Shown here piece after piece: positions 44,211-53,037 of a DNA stretch of 64,000 bases (positions are counted from its first letter, which is position 1; every line of letters starts with the position of its first letter). The position numbers were made by a program, and so were the translations under genes. The DNA comes from Blautia sp. (GTDB lineage Bacteria; Bacillota; Clostridia; Lachnospirales; Lachnospiraceae). The stretch spans positions 1 through 64,000 of the forward strand of contig JALEHU010000040.1 of NCBI GenBank assembly GCA_022770365.1, in the 5' to 3' direction. Below the pieces are notes generated by a model. The model was given only the letters and a program-made list of their open reading frames with translations. It was not told where the DNA came from and made no database searches.

Positions 44211-44852
44211 TTATATTTTGGAATAACCGAAGCCGTTGACGATTGCGTCCAGCTTCTGCTTATTCCTGCACAAAGGGCAGTCATGTACGCGGTAGGTGCC
44301 GTAATCCGGGATATCCTTCTGCTGGAAGATGGAGTGTACCGGCAGCTGGGCAACTTTATCGACTGCGCTGAAAATTGCTGCAATTGCGCGTATCTTTCCG
44401 CCATAATACAAAATACTCTCCACGGCGCGGGACAGAGTCTCGCCTGTGGTGACGGAACCATTGAGAATCAGGATATTCTTACCGTCGATCATCATCTGGA
44501 CATTGTCACGGAAAATCATCTGTCCCACATTGTTATATTCCGGTGAAGTAATGTAGATGGTCTGGTGGGTATTCATGGAAAGAACACCGGCCTTCGTCAG
44601 CTCTTCTGCCAGGTAGGCACCGACTACTTCCAGTCCGTCCATACAGACAATGGTATCAATGGGAACACTTGCTTCGTAATTGCGGGAAAGAGTCTGTGCG
44701 ATCCTTCTCGCTTCAGAACAGCGGGACTTCATGGTGGTGATATCCAGATAGTGCGTAATATGCGACTGGGGTGTGGCAAAATGTCCCGGGAAGACTTTGA
44801 GCTGAATACGCTCATCGCTGCGCGCGTAAATTTTGAACATCTTCGATTCCAT
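44211..44852 (-). CDS. Phosphoribosyltransferase-like protein (OPRT-related)
   Basis: 213 residues, type I PRTase fold: an N-terminal hood (HFATPQSHITHYLDITTMKS), VCMDGLEVVGAYLAEELTKA, and the PRPP-loop region ILILNGSVTTGETLSRAV. The usual acidic pair before the TTG loop is replaced by Asn-Gly, so catalysis may be altered. The C-terminal CPLC and LDAIVNGFGYSK ending is typical of a clostridial orotate PRTase-like branch. ATG with AGGAGG 7 nt upstream. A weak hairpin in the leader is not recognised as a riboswitch. Confidence 0.7.
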   Translation of the reverse strand: MESKMFKIYARSDERIQLKVFPGHFATPQSHITHYLDITTMKSRCSEARRIAQTLSRNYEASVPIDTIVCMDGLEVVGAYLAEELTKAGVLSMNTHQTIYITSPEYNNVGQMIFRDNVQMMIDGKNILILNGSVTTGETLSRAVESILYYGGKIRAIAAIFSAVDKVAQLPVHSIFQQKDIPDYGTYRVHDCPLCRNKQKLDAIVNGFGYSKI

Positions 44853-45206
44853 ATGACAACCTCCTTTTCCTGTAGAACCGTATCATCTGCAGGACCTTTT
44901 TAAAGTTCGGCCTGCGGGTCCATCTGTGTACGGCTCTTTTCTCATGAACTTATTATATCATCAGATGAGGAAATTTGAAACAAAAATTCACGTTTTTTAC
45001 AAAACAAGTTCGACTTACAGTATAAAAATTGGGCATAATTCAGTGAGCGGGCAGTAAATGCAGATATTTGGGGTGGCAGTTTGCTGATAAAGATGGTAGA
45101 ATAGAGAGGATACAGAATAATGATTCGGCAGATTATTTTCCGTGAAAAGGTTATCAGGAGAGTGCAGAATCGCTGCAGCGTGGATGATGACGGAAGGAGA
45201 GAGTTT

Positions 45207-46118
45207 ATGACACTTGCGCAGCTTCGGTATGCGATCACAGTAGCAAATTCCAATTCCATGAATGAGGCGGCACGGACACTGTTCATTTCCCAGCCCAGTC
45301 TTTCGGCGGCGGTCAAAGATCTGGAGGAAGAGATCGGTGTGGAGCTTTTCCGAAGAACGAACAGGGGAATTTCCGTGACGCCGGAGGGAGAAGAATTTCT
45401 CGGTTATGCAAGGCAGGTAGTAGAGCAATACGAATTAATAGAAGCAAAATATGTGTCCAAAGAGCAGGGCAAAAAGAAATTCAGTGTATCCACCCAGCAC
45501 TATACATTTGCTGTAAATGCTTTTGTGGAGCTGGTGAAGCAGTTTGGAATGGACGAGTATGAGTTTGCTATCCACGAGACAAAAACATATACAGTGATTG
45601 AAGATGTGAAGAATTTCAAAAGTGAGATCGGAATTCTGTATCTGAATGATTTTAACTGTAATGTTCTTACAAAGCTGTTTCATGAATTTCAGCTGGAATT
45701 TCATGAGATCCTGAAATGCAGTATTTATGTTTATATGTGGAAGGGACATCCCCTGGCGGACCGGGAGGAAATTGCCCTGGAGGAACTGCGGGAATACCCC
45801 TGTCTGTCTTTTGACCAGGGAGCGTATAATTCCTTTTATTTTGCAGAGGAAGTGCTGAGTACCTATGAATACAAAAGGCTGATCAAGGCGGATGACAGAG
45901 CGACATTTCTGAATATGATGGTGGGGCTGAACGGGTATACCCTCTGCTCCGGCATTATCTGTGAGGAGCTGAACGGAACCGATTACTGTGCTGTGAAGCT
46001 GAAATCAGATGAGGTAATGTCAATCGGATATCTGGTACGCAAGGGAGTCACGATCAGTCCGCTGGGACAGAGATACCTGGAGGAAATCGCGCGCTATAAA
46101 GATAAAGCCCTGCGATAA
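45207..46118 (+). CDS. LysR-family regulator, probable regulator of metNIQ
   Basis: 303 residues. N-terminal winged HTH (1-60; MTLAQLRYAITVANSNSMNE, ARTLFISQPSLSAAVKDLEE, GVELFRRTNRGISVTPEG) and a two-lobed substrate-binding domain. The start chosen has GGAG 7 nt upstream; longer in-frame starts lack a site. It is followed by metNIQ in the same direction, with a palindromic LysR-type site in the gap. Similar regulators of sulphur amino acid uptake (YtlI/CmbR type) sense pathway intermediates; the ligand here is inferred. Confidence 0.9.
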   Translation: MTLAQLRYAITVANSNSMNEAARTLFISQPSLSAAVKDLEEEIGVELFRRTNRGISVTPEGEEFLGYARQVVEQYELIEAKYVSKEQGKKKFSVSTQHYTFAVNAFVELVKQFGMDEYEFAIHETKTYTVIEDVKNFKSEIGILYLNDFNCNVLTKLFHEFQLEFHEILKCSIYVYMWKGHPLADREEIALEELREYPCLSFDQGAYNSFYFAEEVLSTYEYKRLIKADDRATFLNMMVGLNGYTLCSGIICEELNGTDYCAVKLKSDEVMSIGYLVRKGVTISPLGQRYLEEIARYKDKALR

Positions 46119-46126
46119 TCACATGC

Positions 46127-46143
46127 TATAGTTAAAAACTATA
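46127..46143 (+). promoter_or_regulatory. LysR-type operator upstream of metN
   Basis: Palindrome TATAGTT-AAA-AACTATA (7-3-7), containing the T-N11-A pattern. A TATAGT at 46189-46194 could be the -10 for metN. Confidence 0.6.
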
Positions 46144-46231
46144 ACTGGCAGTAATTTTTATGAATTATACTTTTACGGAAAACAGTGCTATAGTATCCAT
46201 ATCGATCGAAGATAAATTTAGAGGTGAAGAC

Positions 46232-47266
46232 ATGTCAGGAATTGTAGTTGAAAATGTGTGCAAATCCTTTCTTTCCAAGGACGGAACGGTGGAGGCGCTG
46301 AAGAATGTCAGTCTGACCATTGATTCAGGTGATATTTACGGCATCATCGGAATGTCCGGGGCCGGGAAAAGCACACTGGTTCGATGTATGAACTTTCTGG
46401 AAGTTCCCACGCAGGGCCGTGTTTTAATTGACGGTAAGGCACTGGGAGATCTTTCAGAGAAGGAGCTCAGGAAACAAAGAGAAGAGATTGGAATGATTTT
46501 CCAGCATTTCAATCTGCTGATGCAGAAATCAGTTTTGGAAAATGTATGTTTTCCATTGTATATACAGGGAAAGAAAAAGGCGCAGGCCCGCAAAAGGGCA
46601 GCAGAACTTCTGGAGATCGTCGGACTGAGCGATAAGCAGAACTCTTATCCGGCACAGCTTTCCGGAGGGCAGAAACAGAGGGTTGCCATTGCCAGAGCAC
46701 TTGCTTCCGATCCGAAGATTCTTCTCTGCGATGAGGCCACAAGCGCGCTGGATCCCCAGACAACCTCATCCATCCTGGAACTTTTGAAAGATATTAATAA
46801 GAGATTTGGTATTACCATTGTTGTCATCACTCATCAGATGGCGGTAGTACGTGAAATCTGTAATCATGTGGCAATTCTGAAAGAAGGGGAAGTAGTAGAG
46901 ACCGGTCTTGTGTCGGATATTTTCAGCAATCCGAAATCAGCAGTTGCCAGAGAACTGATCCGCAAAGATATCGGTTCCGGCGCAGATGACGGAAAAATCG
47001 GTGTTCAGCCGCTGATCAGAAGCGGTGAGATCATAAGAATCGTCTTTTCAGAAAACTCATCCTTTGAGCCTGTGATCGCCAATCTGGTTCTCACATTCCA
47101 TGAACCGGTGAACATCCTCAAGGCGGACACCAAAAATGTAGGCGGTGTTGCCAAGGGAGAGATGATCCTGGAGTTTGCCAAAGACAGCACGAATGTAGAG
47201 GCAATGAAGGCATATCTGAGGGAAAGAGGACTTGCAGTAGGGGAGGCGAATGATTATGTGGACTGA
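46232..47266 (+). CDS. metN: Methionine ABC transporter ATP-binding protein
   Basis: 344 residues. ABC ATPase with Walker A GMSGAGKSTLVRC, Q-loop IFQHFNLL, signature LSGGQKQRVAIARAL, Walker B ILLCDEATSALD and H-loop VITHQM; the C-terminal NIL/ACT-like domain (about 265-340) binds methionine and gates transport. Start set at the MSGIVV Met with AGAGGTG 6 nt upstream. Its end overlaps metI by 11 bp. Confidence 0.95.
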   Translation: MSGIVVENVCKSFLSKDGTVEALKNVSLTIDSGDIYGIIGMSGAGKSTLVRCMNFLEVPTQGRVLIDGKALGDLSEKELRKQREEIGMIFQHFNLLMQKSVLENVCFPLYIQGKKKAQARKRAAELLEIVGLSDKQNSYPAQLSGGQKQRVAIARALASDPKILLCDEATSALDPQTTSSILELLKDINKRFGITIVVITHQMAVVREICNHVAILKEGEVVETGLVSDIFSNPKSAVARELIRKDIGSGADDGKIGVQPLIRSGEIIRIVFSENSSFEPVIANLVLTFHEPVNILKADTKNVGGVAKGEMILEFAKDSTNVEAMKAYLRERGLAVGEANDYVD

Positions 47267-47915
47267 AGAAGTAATCAATATGATCATTAAGGGAATCGGT
47301 GAGACCCTGTATATGACGCTGGTGTCAACACTGATCGGATATCTTTTCGGAATCCCCATGGGAGTGCTTCTGGCTGTATCCGACAAGGAAGGTCTGAGGC
47401 CGAATGCAGCATTGTATAAAGTACTGGATGTCATTGCAAATATTGTCAGAAGTGTACCGTTTCTGATCCTTCTGATCCTGATCCAGCCGTTTACAAGACT
47501 GATCATCGGAAAGAGCTACGGTTCATCCGCTACGATTGTTCCGCTGGTTGTAGCCGCGATTCCGTTCATCGGACGAATGGTGGAATCGTCGCTGAAGGAA
47601 GTGGACACGGGAGTGATCGAAGCTGCCAGATCCATGGGAGCCAGTGATCTGCGTATCATCATGAAGGTGCTTCTCGTGGAGGCAAGAACTTCCCTGATCA
47701 CAGGAGCAACCATTGCAGTGGGAACGATTCTCGGTTATTCCGCAATGGCAGGCTGTATCGGCGGCGGCGGTCTCGGAGATATTGCGATCCGGTACGGATA
47801 TTACCGGTATCAGGCAGATATTATGGTGGTGACAGTAGTACTTCTGGTACTTCTGGTGCAGATTTTCCAGAGTGTGGGTATGGCGATCGCCAACCGTCTG
47901 GATAAGAGGAAATAA
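47256..47915 (+). CDS. metI: Methionine ABC transporter permease
   Basis: 219 residues, five membrane helices; BPD_transp_1 domain with the EAA loop (EAARSMGASDLRIIMKVLLVEA) that docks on MetN. ATG at the MWTEEV codon with GGGGAGG 9 nt upstream overlaps metN; an ATG 6 nt earlier is too near the site. Part of metNIQ. Confidence 0.95.
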   Translation: MWTEEVINMIIKGIGETLYMTLVSTLIGYLFGIPMGVLLAVSDKEGLRPNAALYKVLDVIANIVRSVPFLILLILIQPFTRLIIGKSYGSSATIVPLVVAAIPFIGRMVESSLKEVDTGVIEAARSMGASDLRIIMKVLLVEARTSLITGATIAVGTILGYSAMAGCIGGGGLGDIAIRYGYYRYQADIMVVTVVLLVLLVQIFQSVGMAIANRLDKRK

Positions 47916-47958
47916 AAAAATTTAAATAAAATAAAAAAGGAAAATGGAGGAACACATT

Positions 47959-48864
47959 ATGAAAAAATTAGTTGCAGCAGCATTAACAGGAGCCCTGGTA
48001 TTAAGCTCATTCAGCTTCAATGTTTTTGCAGAGGATGACAAAACGATCACTGTAGCAGCATCCGCTACACCGCATGCAGAGATTCTTGAACAGGCAAAAT
48101 CTCTTCTGGAAGAGAAGGGCTATGAGCTGGAAGTTACCGTATTCAACGATTATGTACAGCCGAATGAAGTTGTAGAGAGCGGCGATTTTGACGCAAACTA
48201 CTTCCAGCATATCCCATATCTGGAGAGCTTTAATGAAGAAAAGGGAACTCACCTTGTAAATGCAGGCGGTATTCACTATGAGCCTTTCGGAATCTATCCG
48301 GGAACAAAATCCAGCCTTGACGATATCGCAGAGGGAGATTCCATCGCAGTACCCAATGACACCACCAACGAAGCAAGAGCACTTCTGCTTCTCCAGGATA
48401 ATGGAATCATTACCCTGAAAGACGGCGCAGGTCTGGAAGCTACTGTAAATGACATCGCAGAAAACCCGTACAATGTGGAAATCGTGGAACTGGAAGCTGC
48501 TCAGGTAGCCCGTGTTGCAGGTGAAACCGCATATGTAGTCCTGAACGGAAACTATGCTCTTGAAGCCGGATTCTCTGTTGCAAAAGATGCACTTGCATTC
48601 GAAAAATCCGATTCTGAAGCAGCAAAAACTTATGTGAATGTAATCGCTGTTAAAGAAGGAAATGAAGACAGTGATGCAATTAAAGCTCTTGTTGAAGTAC
48701 TGAAATCTGACGAGATCAAAAATTACATCAATGAGACATATGACGGAGCAGTAATTCCTTTCGAAGAGTCTGACGAGGCAGCAGCTGATGACGCTTCTGA
48801 GACAGAAGAAGCAGCAGAAGAGACAACTGAGGAAACAGCTGAAACTGAAGAAGCAGCAGAATAA
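47959..48864 (+). CDS. metQ: Methionine-binding protein of the ABC transporter, non-lipoprotein form
   Basis: 301 residues. NlpA/MetQ family: ITVAASATPHAEILEQAK, FDANYFQHIPYLESFN, HYEPFGIYPGTKSS, VPNDTTNEARALLLLQDNGI, VLNGNYALEAGFSVAKDALA. The signal peptide ends FNVFA-EDD and there is no cysteine anywhere in the protein, so it cannot be lipidated like other Gram-positive MetQ proteins. The last 30 residues are a Glu/Ala/Thr-rich acidic tail absent from the family core. GGAGG 8 nt upstream. Confidence 0.92.
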   Translation: MKKLVAAALTGALVLSSFSFNVFAEDDKTITVAASATPHAEILEQAKSLLEEKGYELEVTVFNDYVQPNEVVESGDFDANYFQHIPYLESFNEEKGTHLVNAGGIHYEPFGIYPGTKSSLDDIAEGDSIAVPNDTTNEARALLLLQDNGIITLKDGAGLEATVNDIAENPYNVEIVELEAAQVARVAGETAYVVLNGNYALEAGFSVAKDALAFEKSDSEAAKTYVNVIAVKEGNEDSDAIKALVEVLKSDEIKNYINETYDGAVIPFEESDEAAADDASETEEAAEETTEETAETEEAAE

Positions 48865-48867
48865 ATA

Positions 48868-48920
48868 AATCCCGCAGGAGGGAGTCCCATAAAAGGGAAG
48901 CCCGACTGCGGGATTGTTTT
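48868..48920. terminator. Terminator between metQ and hsp20
   Basis: AATCCCGCAG...CTGCGGGATT stem with a second inner stem, then GTTTT. Confidence 0.8.
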
Positions 48921-48927
48921 ATGCAAA

Positions 48928-49368
48928 TTATCCTTCTATGGCAATATAGCCTTTATTTTCAATCACATTCTGATTAGGCTTCGGAATGGACAGTTTCAGA
49001 ATACCGTCTTCGAATTTCGCATGGATGTCATTCTGGTGAACATTATTGCCAATATGGAAGCTTCTGCTCATGCTTCCCATATAACGTTCGCGGCGGATGT
49101 AATTGCCCTTCTGGTCTTTTTCATCCTTGTCAGCTGCTTTTGCTGCGGAGATGGTAAGATTGCCATCCTTCAGCTGAACTTTGATATCTTCTTTCTTATA
49201 TCCCGGAAGATCGATGTCCAGTTCATAAGTGGAATCTGTCTCACGGACGTCTGTTTTCATCAGGTTCTGTACATTCTTACCGCTCGTCCGGTTACCCCAG
49301 AAATCGTTCTCAAAAGAATCCATCCAGTTATCAAATAAAGTTTCTCCAAAAATACCAGGCATTAACAT
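48928..49368 (-). CDS. Hsp20/alpha-crystallin small heat shock protein (copy 1)
   Basis: 146 residues. Short N-terminal arm (MLMPGIFGETLFDNWMDSF), an alpha-crystallin domain (about 38-130: DVRETDSTYELDIDLPGYKK, LKDGNLTISAAK, RSFHIGNNVHQNDIHAKFED), and a C-terminal LKLSIPKP anchor. Holds unfolding proteins under heat or oxidative stress. AAAGGAG lies 9 nt upstream. Controlled by a CIRCE operator. About half identical to the copy at 60.5 kb. Confidence 0.94.
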   Translation of the reverse strand: MLMPGIFGETLFDNWMDSFENDFWGNRTSGKNVQNLMKTDVRETDSTYELDIDLPGYKKEDIKVQLKDGNLTISAAKAADKDEKDQKGNYIRRERYMGSMSRSFHIGNNVHQNDIHAKFEDGILKLSIPKPNQNVIENKGYIAIEG

Positions 49369-49483
49369 AAGTCATATCTCCTTTCAACTGACATATAAAA
49401 ATTTATATGAATGATAGTAATAACTTTTGCTGAACTGTGGAAGATATCTGAGTGATTTTGTTCTCTTCCTTTGTTCTAGATGT

Positions 49484-49526
49484 AATATAACACATAGTAT
49501 TAGCACTGTCAAGAGGTGAGTGCTAA
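49484..49526 (-). promoter_or_regulatory. hsp20 promoter with CIRCE (HrcA) operator
   Basis: On the minus strand TTGACA (49507-49512), 17-bp spacer, TATATT (49484-49489). The inverted repeat TTAGCACTG-N9-GAGTGCTAA (49500-49526) is CIRCE with one mismatch and covers the -35, so HrcA would block polymerase. Confidence 0.88.
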
Positions 49527-49628
49527 TATTATGTGAAAAAAGTGTGAATCCGTCAAAGGTGACTATCAACACAGCAATATGCTAAAACATCATCATGATA
49601 ATCTTATATAATCTTGGGAAAGCCAGGA

Positions 49629-49657
49629 TTGTTTTTCTGTCTTTTGAATGATATAAT
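49629..49657 (+). promoter_or_regulatory. Promoter of the diguanylate cyclase gene
   Basis: TTGTTT, 17-bp spacer, TATAAT; about 85 bp before the start codon. Confidence 0.6.
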
Positions 49658-49742
49658 TTACAGATAAGTATCTGGTTCGGAGCAAAGAACATTAAGTTTA
49701 AGTGAATCTGAAAAATGGTGTATATTTGAAGGAGTGATGCAA

Positions 49743-50924
49743 TTGAATCCGGTAAATATGGCTGAGATTCTTATCGTGAACTGCATCGGGGTCATTTTGA
49801 TGGTTTTTCTGCGGCTTACGAGGATTGAAAATATAGAAAAACGTTTTGCCGGAGATATTCTTTTTGACCTGATGATCTGGATCACTATTGCCGGTTGTTC
49901 TGTAGAAATGTTAACATTTGTGATTGATGGAAGGATATTTCCTTTTTGTCGGGAGTTGTCCTATCTGTTGAATAGTTTTTGTTTTATCGGCACATGCGGT
50001 GTTGGTTTTCTGTGGTGCCTGTATGTGGATTTTCGTGTATTTAATAATGCCGGGAGGGTACGCCGGCGGGCGAAATTTCTGATAATCCCTTTTGTTCTGG
50101 ATGTGCTGCTGAATCTTGTTAATATGAGTGGCTGCGGTATTATTTTCACTGTTTCAGAGGACAATATATATCATCGAGGCAGCCTGGTTCTGGTGGTATA
50201 TGTTATTCTGTTTTTTTACTTTATATACAGTATATGTCTGGTGGATCATTCCAAAAAGAGCGGACTGCATATCCAGTTTTTGCCGGTGTATTATTTTGTG
50301 GTACCATGTATGCTTGGCACAATCATTCAGGGAGTGGTGTATGGAGTTACGGTTGGATGGACATCAGTTGCGGTGGCACTGCTGTTTGTATATATTGAGA
50401 CACAGTCCAGGAATACGTTTGTAGATGCTCTTTCGGGGCTTTATAACCGCAGATATATGGACTGTATCCTGAGTCAGTTTAAACGGAGTGCCAGACATGA
50501 TATTTACGGTATTATGATTGATGTAAATGATTTTAAGCGCATCAATGATGTCTATGGTCATTCAAAAGGTGACGATGCAATCAGGAATATCGGCAAAATC
50601 CTTTCAAATTCTGTACCGGATAACGGAATGGTTATTCGATATGCAGGAGATGAGTTTATTATATTTCTGCGTACAGACGATGAGGAAACGGTAAAGAAAA
50701 CAATACAGCGTGTGGAAGTGAATACGGAAAAGTTTAACAAGTCACATGCAGAGCCGTATGCTCTTTCTTTTGCTATGGGATACAGCAGATTTGATGCTTC
50801 TTCTGAAGATGTTGAGAAGTTTCTTTCTGCGATGGATGAAAAAATGTATGCTGCCAAGCGGGAGCATTACCAGCAGGCTGCAACGGACCGGCGAAAAAAC
50901 CGGATAGAGAATCGCGGAGCTTAA
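49743..50924 (+). CDS. Membrane diguanylate cyclase (GGDEF)
   Basis: 393 residues. Six or seven N-terminal membrane helices (about 5-220) form a sensor region, then a GGDEF domain (about 225-375): FVDALSGLYNRRYMD, IMIDVNDFKRINDVYGHSKG, and the active-site motif RYAGDEF (AGDEF form, functional in many enzymes). No RxxD inhibitory site is visible. Makes cyclic di-GMP. TTG is chosen because AAGGAG lies 8 nt upstream; an ATG 6 nt before is too close to the site. Followed by a small gene. Confidence 0.85.
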   Translation: MNPVNMAEILIVNCIGVILMVFLRLTRIENIEKRFAGDILFDLMIWITIAGCSVEMLTFVIDGRIFPFCRELSYLLNSFCFIGTCGVGFLWCLYVDFRVFNNAGRVRRRAKFLIIPFVLDVLLNLVNMSGCGIIFTVSEDNIYHRGSLVLVVYVILFFYFIYSICLVDHSKKSGLHIQFLPVYYFVVPCMLGTIIQGVVYGVTVGWTSVAVALLFVYIETQSRNTFVDALSGLYNRRYMDCILSQFKRSARHDIYGIMIDVNDFKRINDVYGHSKGDDAIRNIGKILSNSVPDNGMVIRYAGDEFIIFLRTDDEETVKKTIQRVEVNTEKFNKSHAEPYALSFAMGYSRFDASSEDVEKFLSAMDEKMYAAKREHYQQAATDRRKNRIENRGA

Positions 50925-50935
50925 AGGAGATTGTG

Positions 50936-51193
50936 ATGGAAGAATTATATGGGATTATTGAAGAAAAAATAAAACGGTCAGGTTACCCGAATCCCGTTGA
51001 CGGCAAAGAATTCTACAATGAAGTCAGCGATGAGGCGGATGAGAAAGAAAACGGGACCTATATTTTTCTGATTAAGAAAAGTGATACGGTATTTTATCAG
51101 GGATGCATGGCGATTATGGACAGCCAGTTTGATCTGCATTATGTGGATATCCATGATGGAGACAGCGTTTATCATGTTGATTTTGACGCATAA
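50936..51193 (+). CDS. Small acidic hypothetical protein linked to the GGDEF gene
   Basis: 85 residues with GGAG 6 nt upstream, starting 11 bp after the cyclase stop. Alpha/beta: MEELYGIIEEKIKRSGYPN, GKEFYNEVSDEADEKENGTY, FLIKKSDTVFYQGCMAIMDS and FDLHYVDIHDGDSVYHVDFD. No family recognised and no PilZ motif, so no c-di-GMP role is claimed. A terminator follows. Confidence 0.6.
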   Translation: MEELYGIIEEKIKRSGYPNPVDGKEFYNEVSDEADEKENGTYIFLIKKSDTVFYQGCMAIMDSQFDLHYVDIHDGDSVYHVDFDA

Positions 51194-51217
51194 AGAGAAC
51201 AGAAGACGAGAGTAATA

Positions 51218-51259
51218 AACAGTTTGACCGCAATATTTTTATATTGCGGTCAAACTGTT
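51218..51259. terminator. Bidirectional terminator
   Basis: AACAGTTTGACCGCAATAT pairs perfectly with ATATTGCGGTCAAACTGTT around TTTT. Confidence 0.9.
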
Positions 51260-51311
51260 CCTTTGTCGGCATCAATGCAGGCCACTTTCGTAAAAGGTGA
51301 AATATCCGACT

Positions 51312-51965
51312 TTACTGTTTTCGGATGGATTCAAAATATGCGAACAATCCTTCTGCAAGAACCGGGTCAATGACAGGGAGTCCGGTGGCTTTTTCCAGAT
51401 CTTTTGCAATGCCGATGGTGGCAAGACCGGTGCATGCCAGGGCAATGACCCGGGCACCCTGTTCTTTCAGTTTCAGACCCGTTTCGATGACGTTTTTCTT
51501 TCCTTCAGGAGTCATGAGATCCAGAGTACTGTTTACTCTGTCCGGTTTTCCGAGAATGATCTTATCCGGAATCATGCGCATATATGCCTGCGGTGCATAA
51601 TCGGTGATTCCGAGAACACCGATTTTATCTCCGTATTTTAGTGCCAGAGCAACCGTAGTCTCACCACCTCCGGTGACCGGGATTCCGGGAATCGCTTCAC
51701 GGATCTGAGCTACGCCGGGATCATCTGCACAGCTTACAATGATCATATCCACATCCTGAAATGACTTTGCGGTTGCCACAATCTTGGGAATGGCAATCTC
51801 ACCAAGTTCCGGGCTGTGGATACCTTCGTACTGATCAGGGATGCATTTTGTTTCTACTTCCAGTGACGGGAAATATTCCATGATCTGTCTGCCGTGAGCC
51901 TGGAGAACCTCCTGGTCTTCGGTTGTCAGGACACGGATCAGACCTATTTTAAATTTTTTATCCAT
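51312..51965 (-). CDS. Asp/Glu/hydantoin racemase-family protein
   Basis: 217 residues. Aspartate/glutamate racemase superfamily: IGLIRVLTTEDQEVLQAHGR, the first catalytic Cys in MIIVSCADDPGV and the second in VIALACTGLA. The spacing and size fit the hydantoin racemase branch (HyuE-like). Acts on free amino acids or hydantoins in the cytoplasm without cofactor. Start MDKKFKIG with AGGAG 7 nt upstream. Last gene of the cluster; a terminator lies beyond. Confidence 0.82.
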   Translation of the reverse strand: MDKKFKIGLIRVLTTEDQEVLQAHGRQIMEYFPSLEVETKCIPDQYEGIHSPELGEIAIPKIVATAKSFQDVDMIIVSCADDPGVAQIREAIPGIPVTGGGETTVALALKYGDKIGVLGITDYAPQAYMRMIPDKIILGKPDRVNSTLDLMTPEGKKNVIETGLKLKEQGARVIALACTGLATIGIAKDLEKATGLPVIDPVLAEGLFAYFESIRKQ

Positions 51966-52038
51966 AATAGTTCTCCTGCATGATTTATAGAATGGGTCCG
52001 GGGGACAAAGTATGTTTGTCCCCCCGTGGTACATGGAT

Positions 52039-52983
52039 TTATACGAGAAAAACTCCGTCTTCGATGACCTTTATGTCATCCAGATACAGTGTCGGTTTCA
52101 GGATGATGCCGTCCATATGGCATTCAGCTTTATTCGTTCCGCCGAAGGAAGTGTTGGTTCCAAAAGCGATATGGACGGTTCCATATACTTTTTCGTCTTC
52201 CAGGATAATGCCATTTAATATGGCTGCTTCATTGGTTCCGATACCGAGTTCACAGAGGGTGCCGTTGGTTTCGTTTTTCAGAAGGACATCCAGAGCTTCA
52301 CTTTTTTCTCCTGTTACGGAGCGGAGTTTTCCGCCGGAGATCACCATATGGAGAGGACTCTCCAGTTTTCCGATTCCAACCATGGAACCGTCGATAATCA
52401 TTTCGCCGTCAGAACCGTCTTCCAGAGGAGCGATGTAAGCTTCACCGGAGGGAAGATTGCCGCATTTTCCGGCTTCACGGTAAACACCGGGGCTTGGTAC
52501 GCCGTCTCTTCCGTCAAGACGGATAGTAAGAACTTTGCCGTCTTTTTCAATACGGGCTGTGCTGGCTTTGGTGAGCATTCCGGTTACGGTGGAAGTGAGT
52601 TTTTCCACTTCGTTATAGTCGGCAGTCATGGCACCCTGAGAAAACATTTCTTTTGTAATTCCGGGCATGGTTGCAACTCTTGTTCCGGCTTTGGCAGCTT
52701 CGATACGGGCATTGGTGTGAGTCAGGGACTTGGCTGTGGGGGCGATCACTACATCTGCGGCTTTCATGGCTTCAGCTACAGCTTTTGGAGGTTCCTCACC
52801 GCTCAGTTCCCGTTCTGTCATGACCATCAATAATTTTTCGCATCCGAGATTTCCGGCTGCTTCATAAATGGCTTCACCGATTTCTTTGCGGCTGTCATCT
52901 GTAATAATGAGAACTTCTTCGCCCGGCTTTACAGCAAGACAGGAAGTTAATACGCCTTCTGCGATTTTTACAAGATTACTCAT
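52039..52983 (-). CDS. M29-like aminopeptidase (aminopeptidase T-related)
   Basis: 314 residues, shorter than classical M29 enzymes (about 400). Seen: CLAVKPGEEVLIITDD at the N terminus, NLPSGEAYIAPLEDGSDGEM in the middle, ELGIGTNEAAILNGIILEDE and GTVHIAFGTNTSFGGTNKAE then CHMDGIILKP near the C terminus, which hold the Glu, Asp and His metal ligands of the family. Would release N-terminal residues from small peptides. GAGG lies 10 nt upstream. Neighbours suggest a specialised peptide substrate. Confidence 0.8.
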   Translation of the reverse strand: MSNLVKIAEGVLTSCLAVKPGEEVLIITDDSRKEIGEAIYEAAGNLGCEKLLMVMTERELSGEEPPKAVAEAMKAADVVIAPTAKSLTHTNARIEAAKAGTRVATMPGITKEMFSQGAMTADYNEVEKLTSTVTGMLTKASTARIEKDGKVLTIRLDGRDGVPSPGVYREAGKCGNLPSGEAYIAPLEDGSDGEMIIDGSMVGIGKLESPLHMVISGGKLRSVTGEKSEALDVLLKNETNGTLCELGIGTNEAAILNGIILEDEKVYGTVHIAFGTNTSFGGTNKAECHMDGIILKPTLYLDDIKVIEDGVFLV

Positions 52984-53037
52984 AATTTTTTGACCTCGTT
53001 TATTTGTTATAAATGTCTGCCGGACTTTTATGATTTT

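Noticed and set aside
44875-44937. Leader hairpin of the PRTase-like gene as a purine or PyrR element
   Set aside because: CCGTA...TACGG and GCAGG...CCTGC pair, but the fold does not match known elements.
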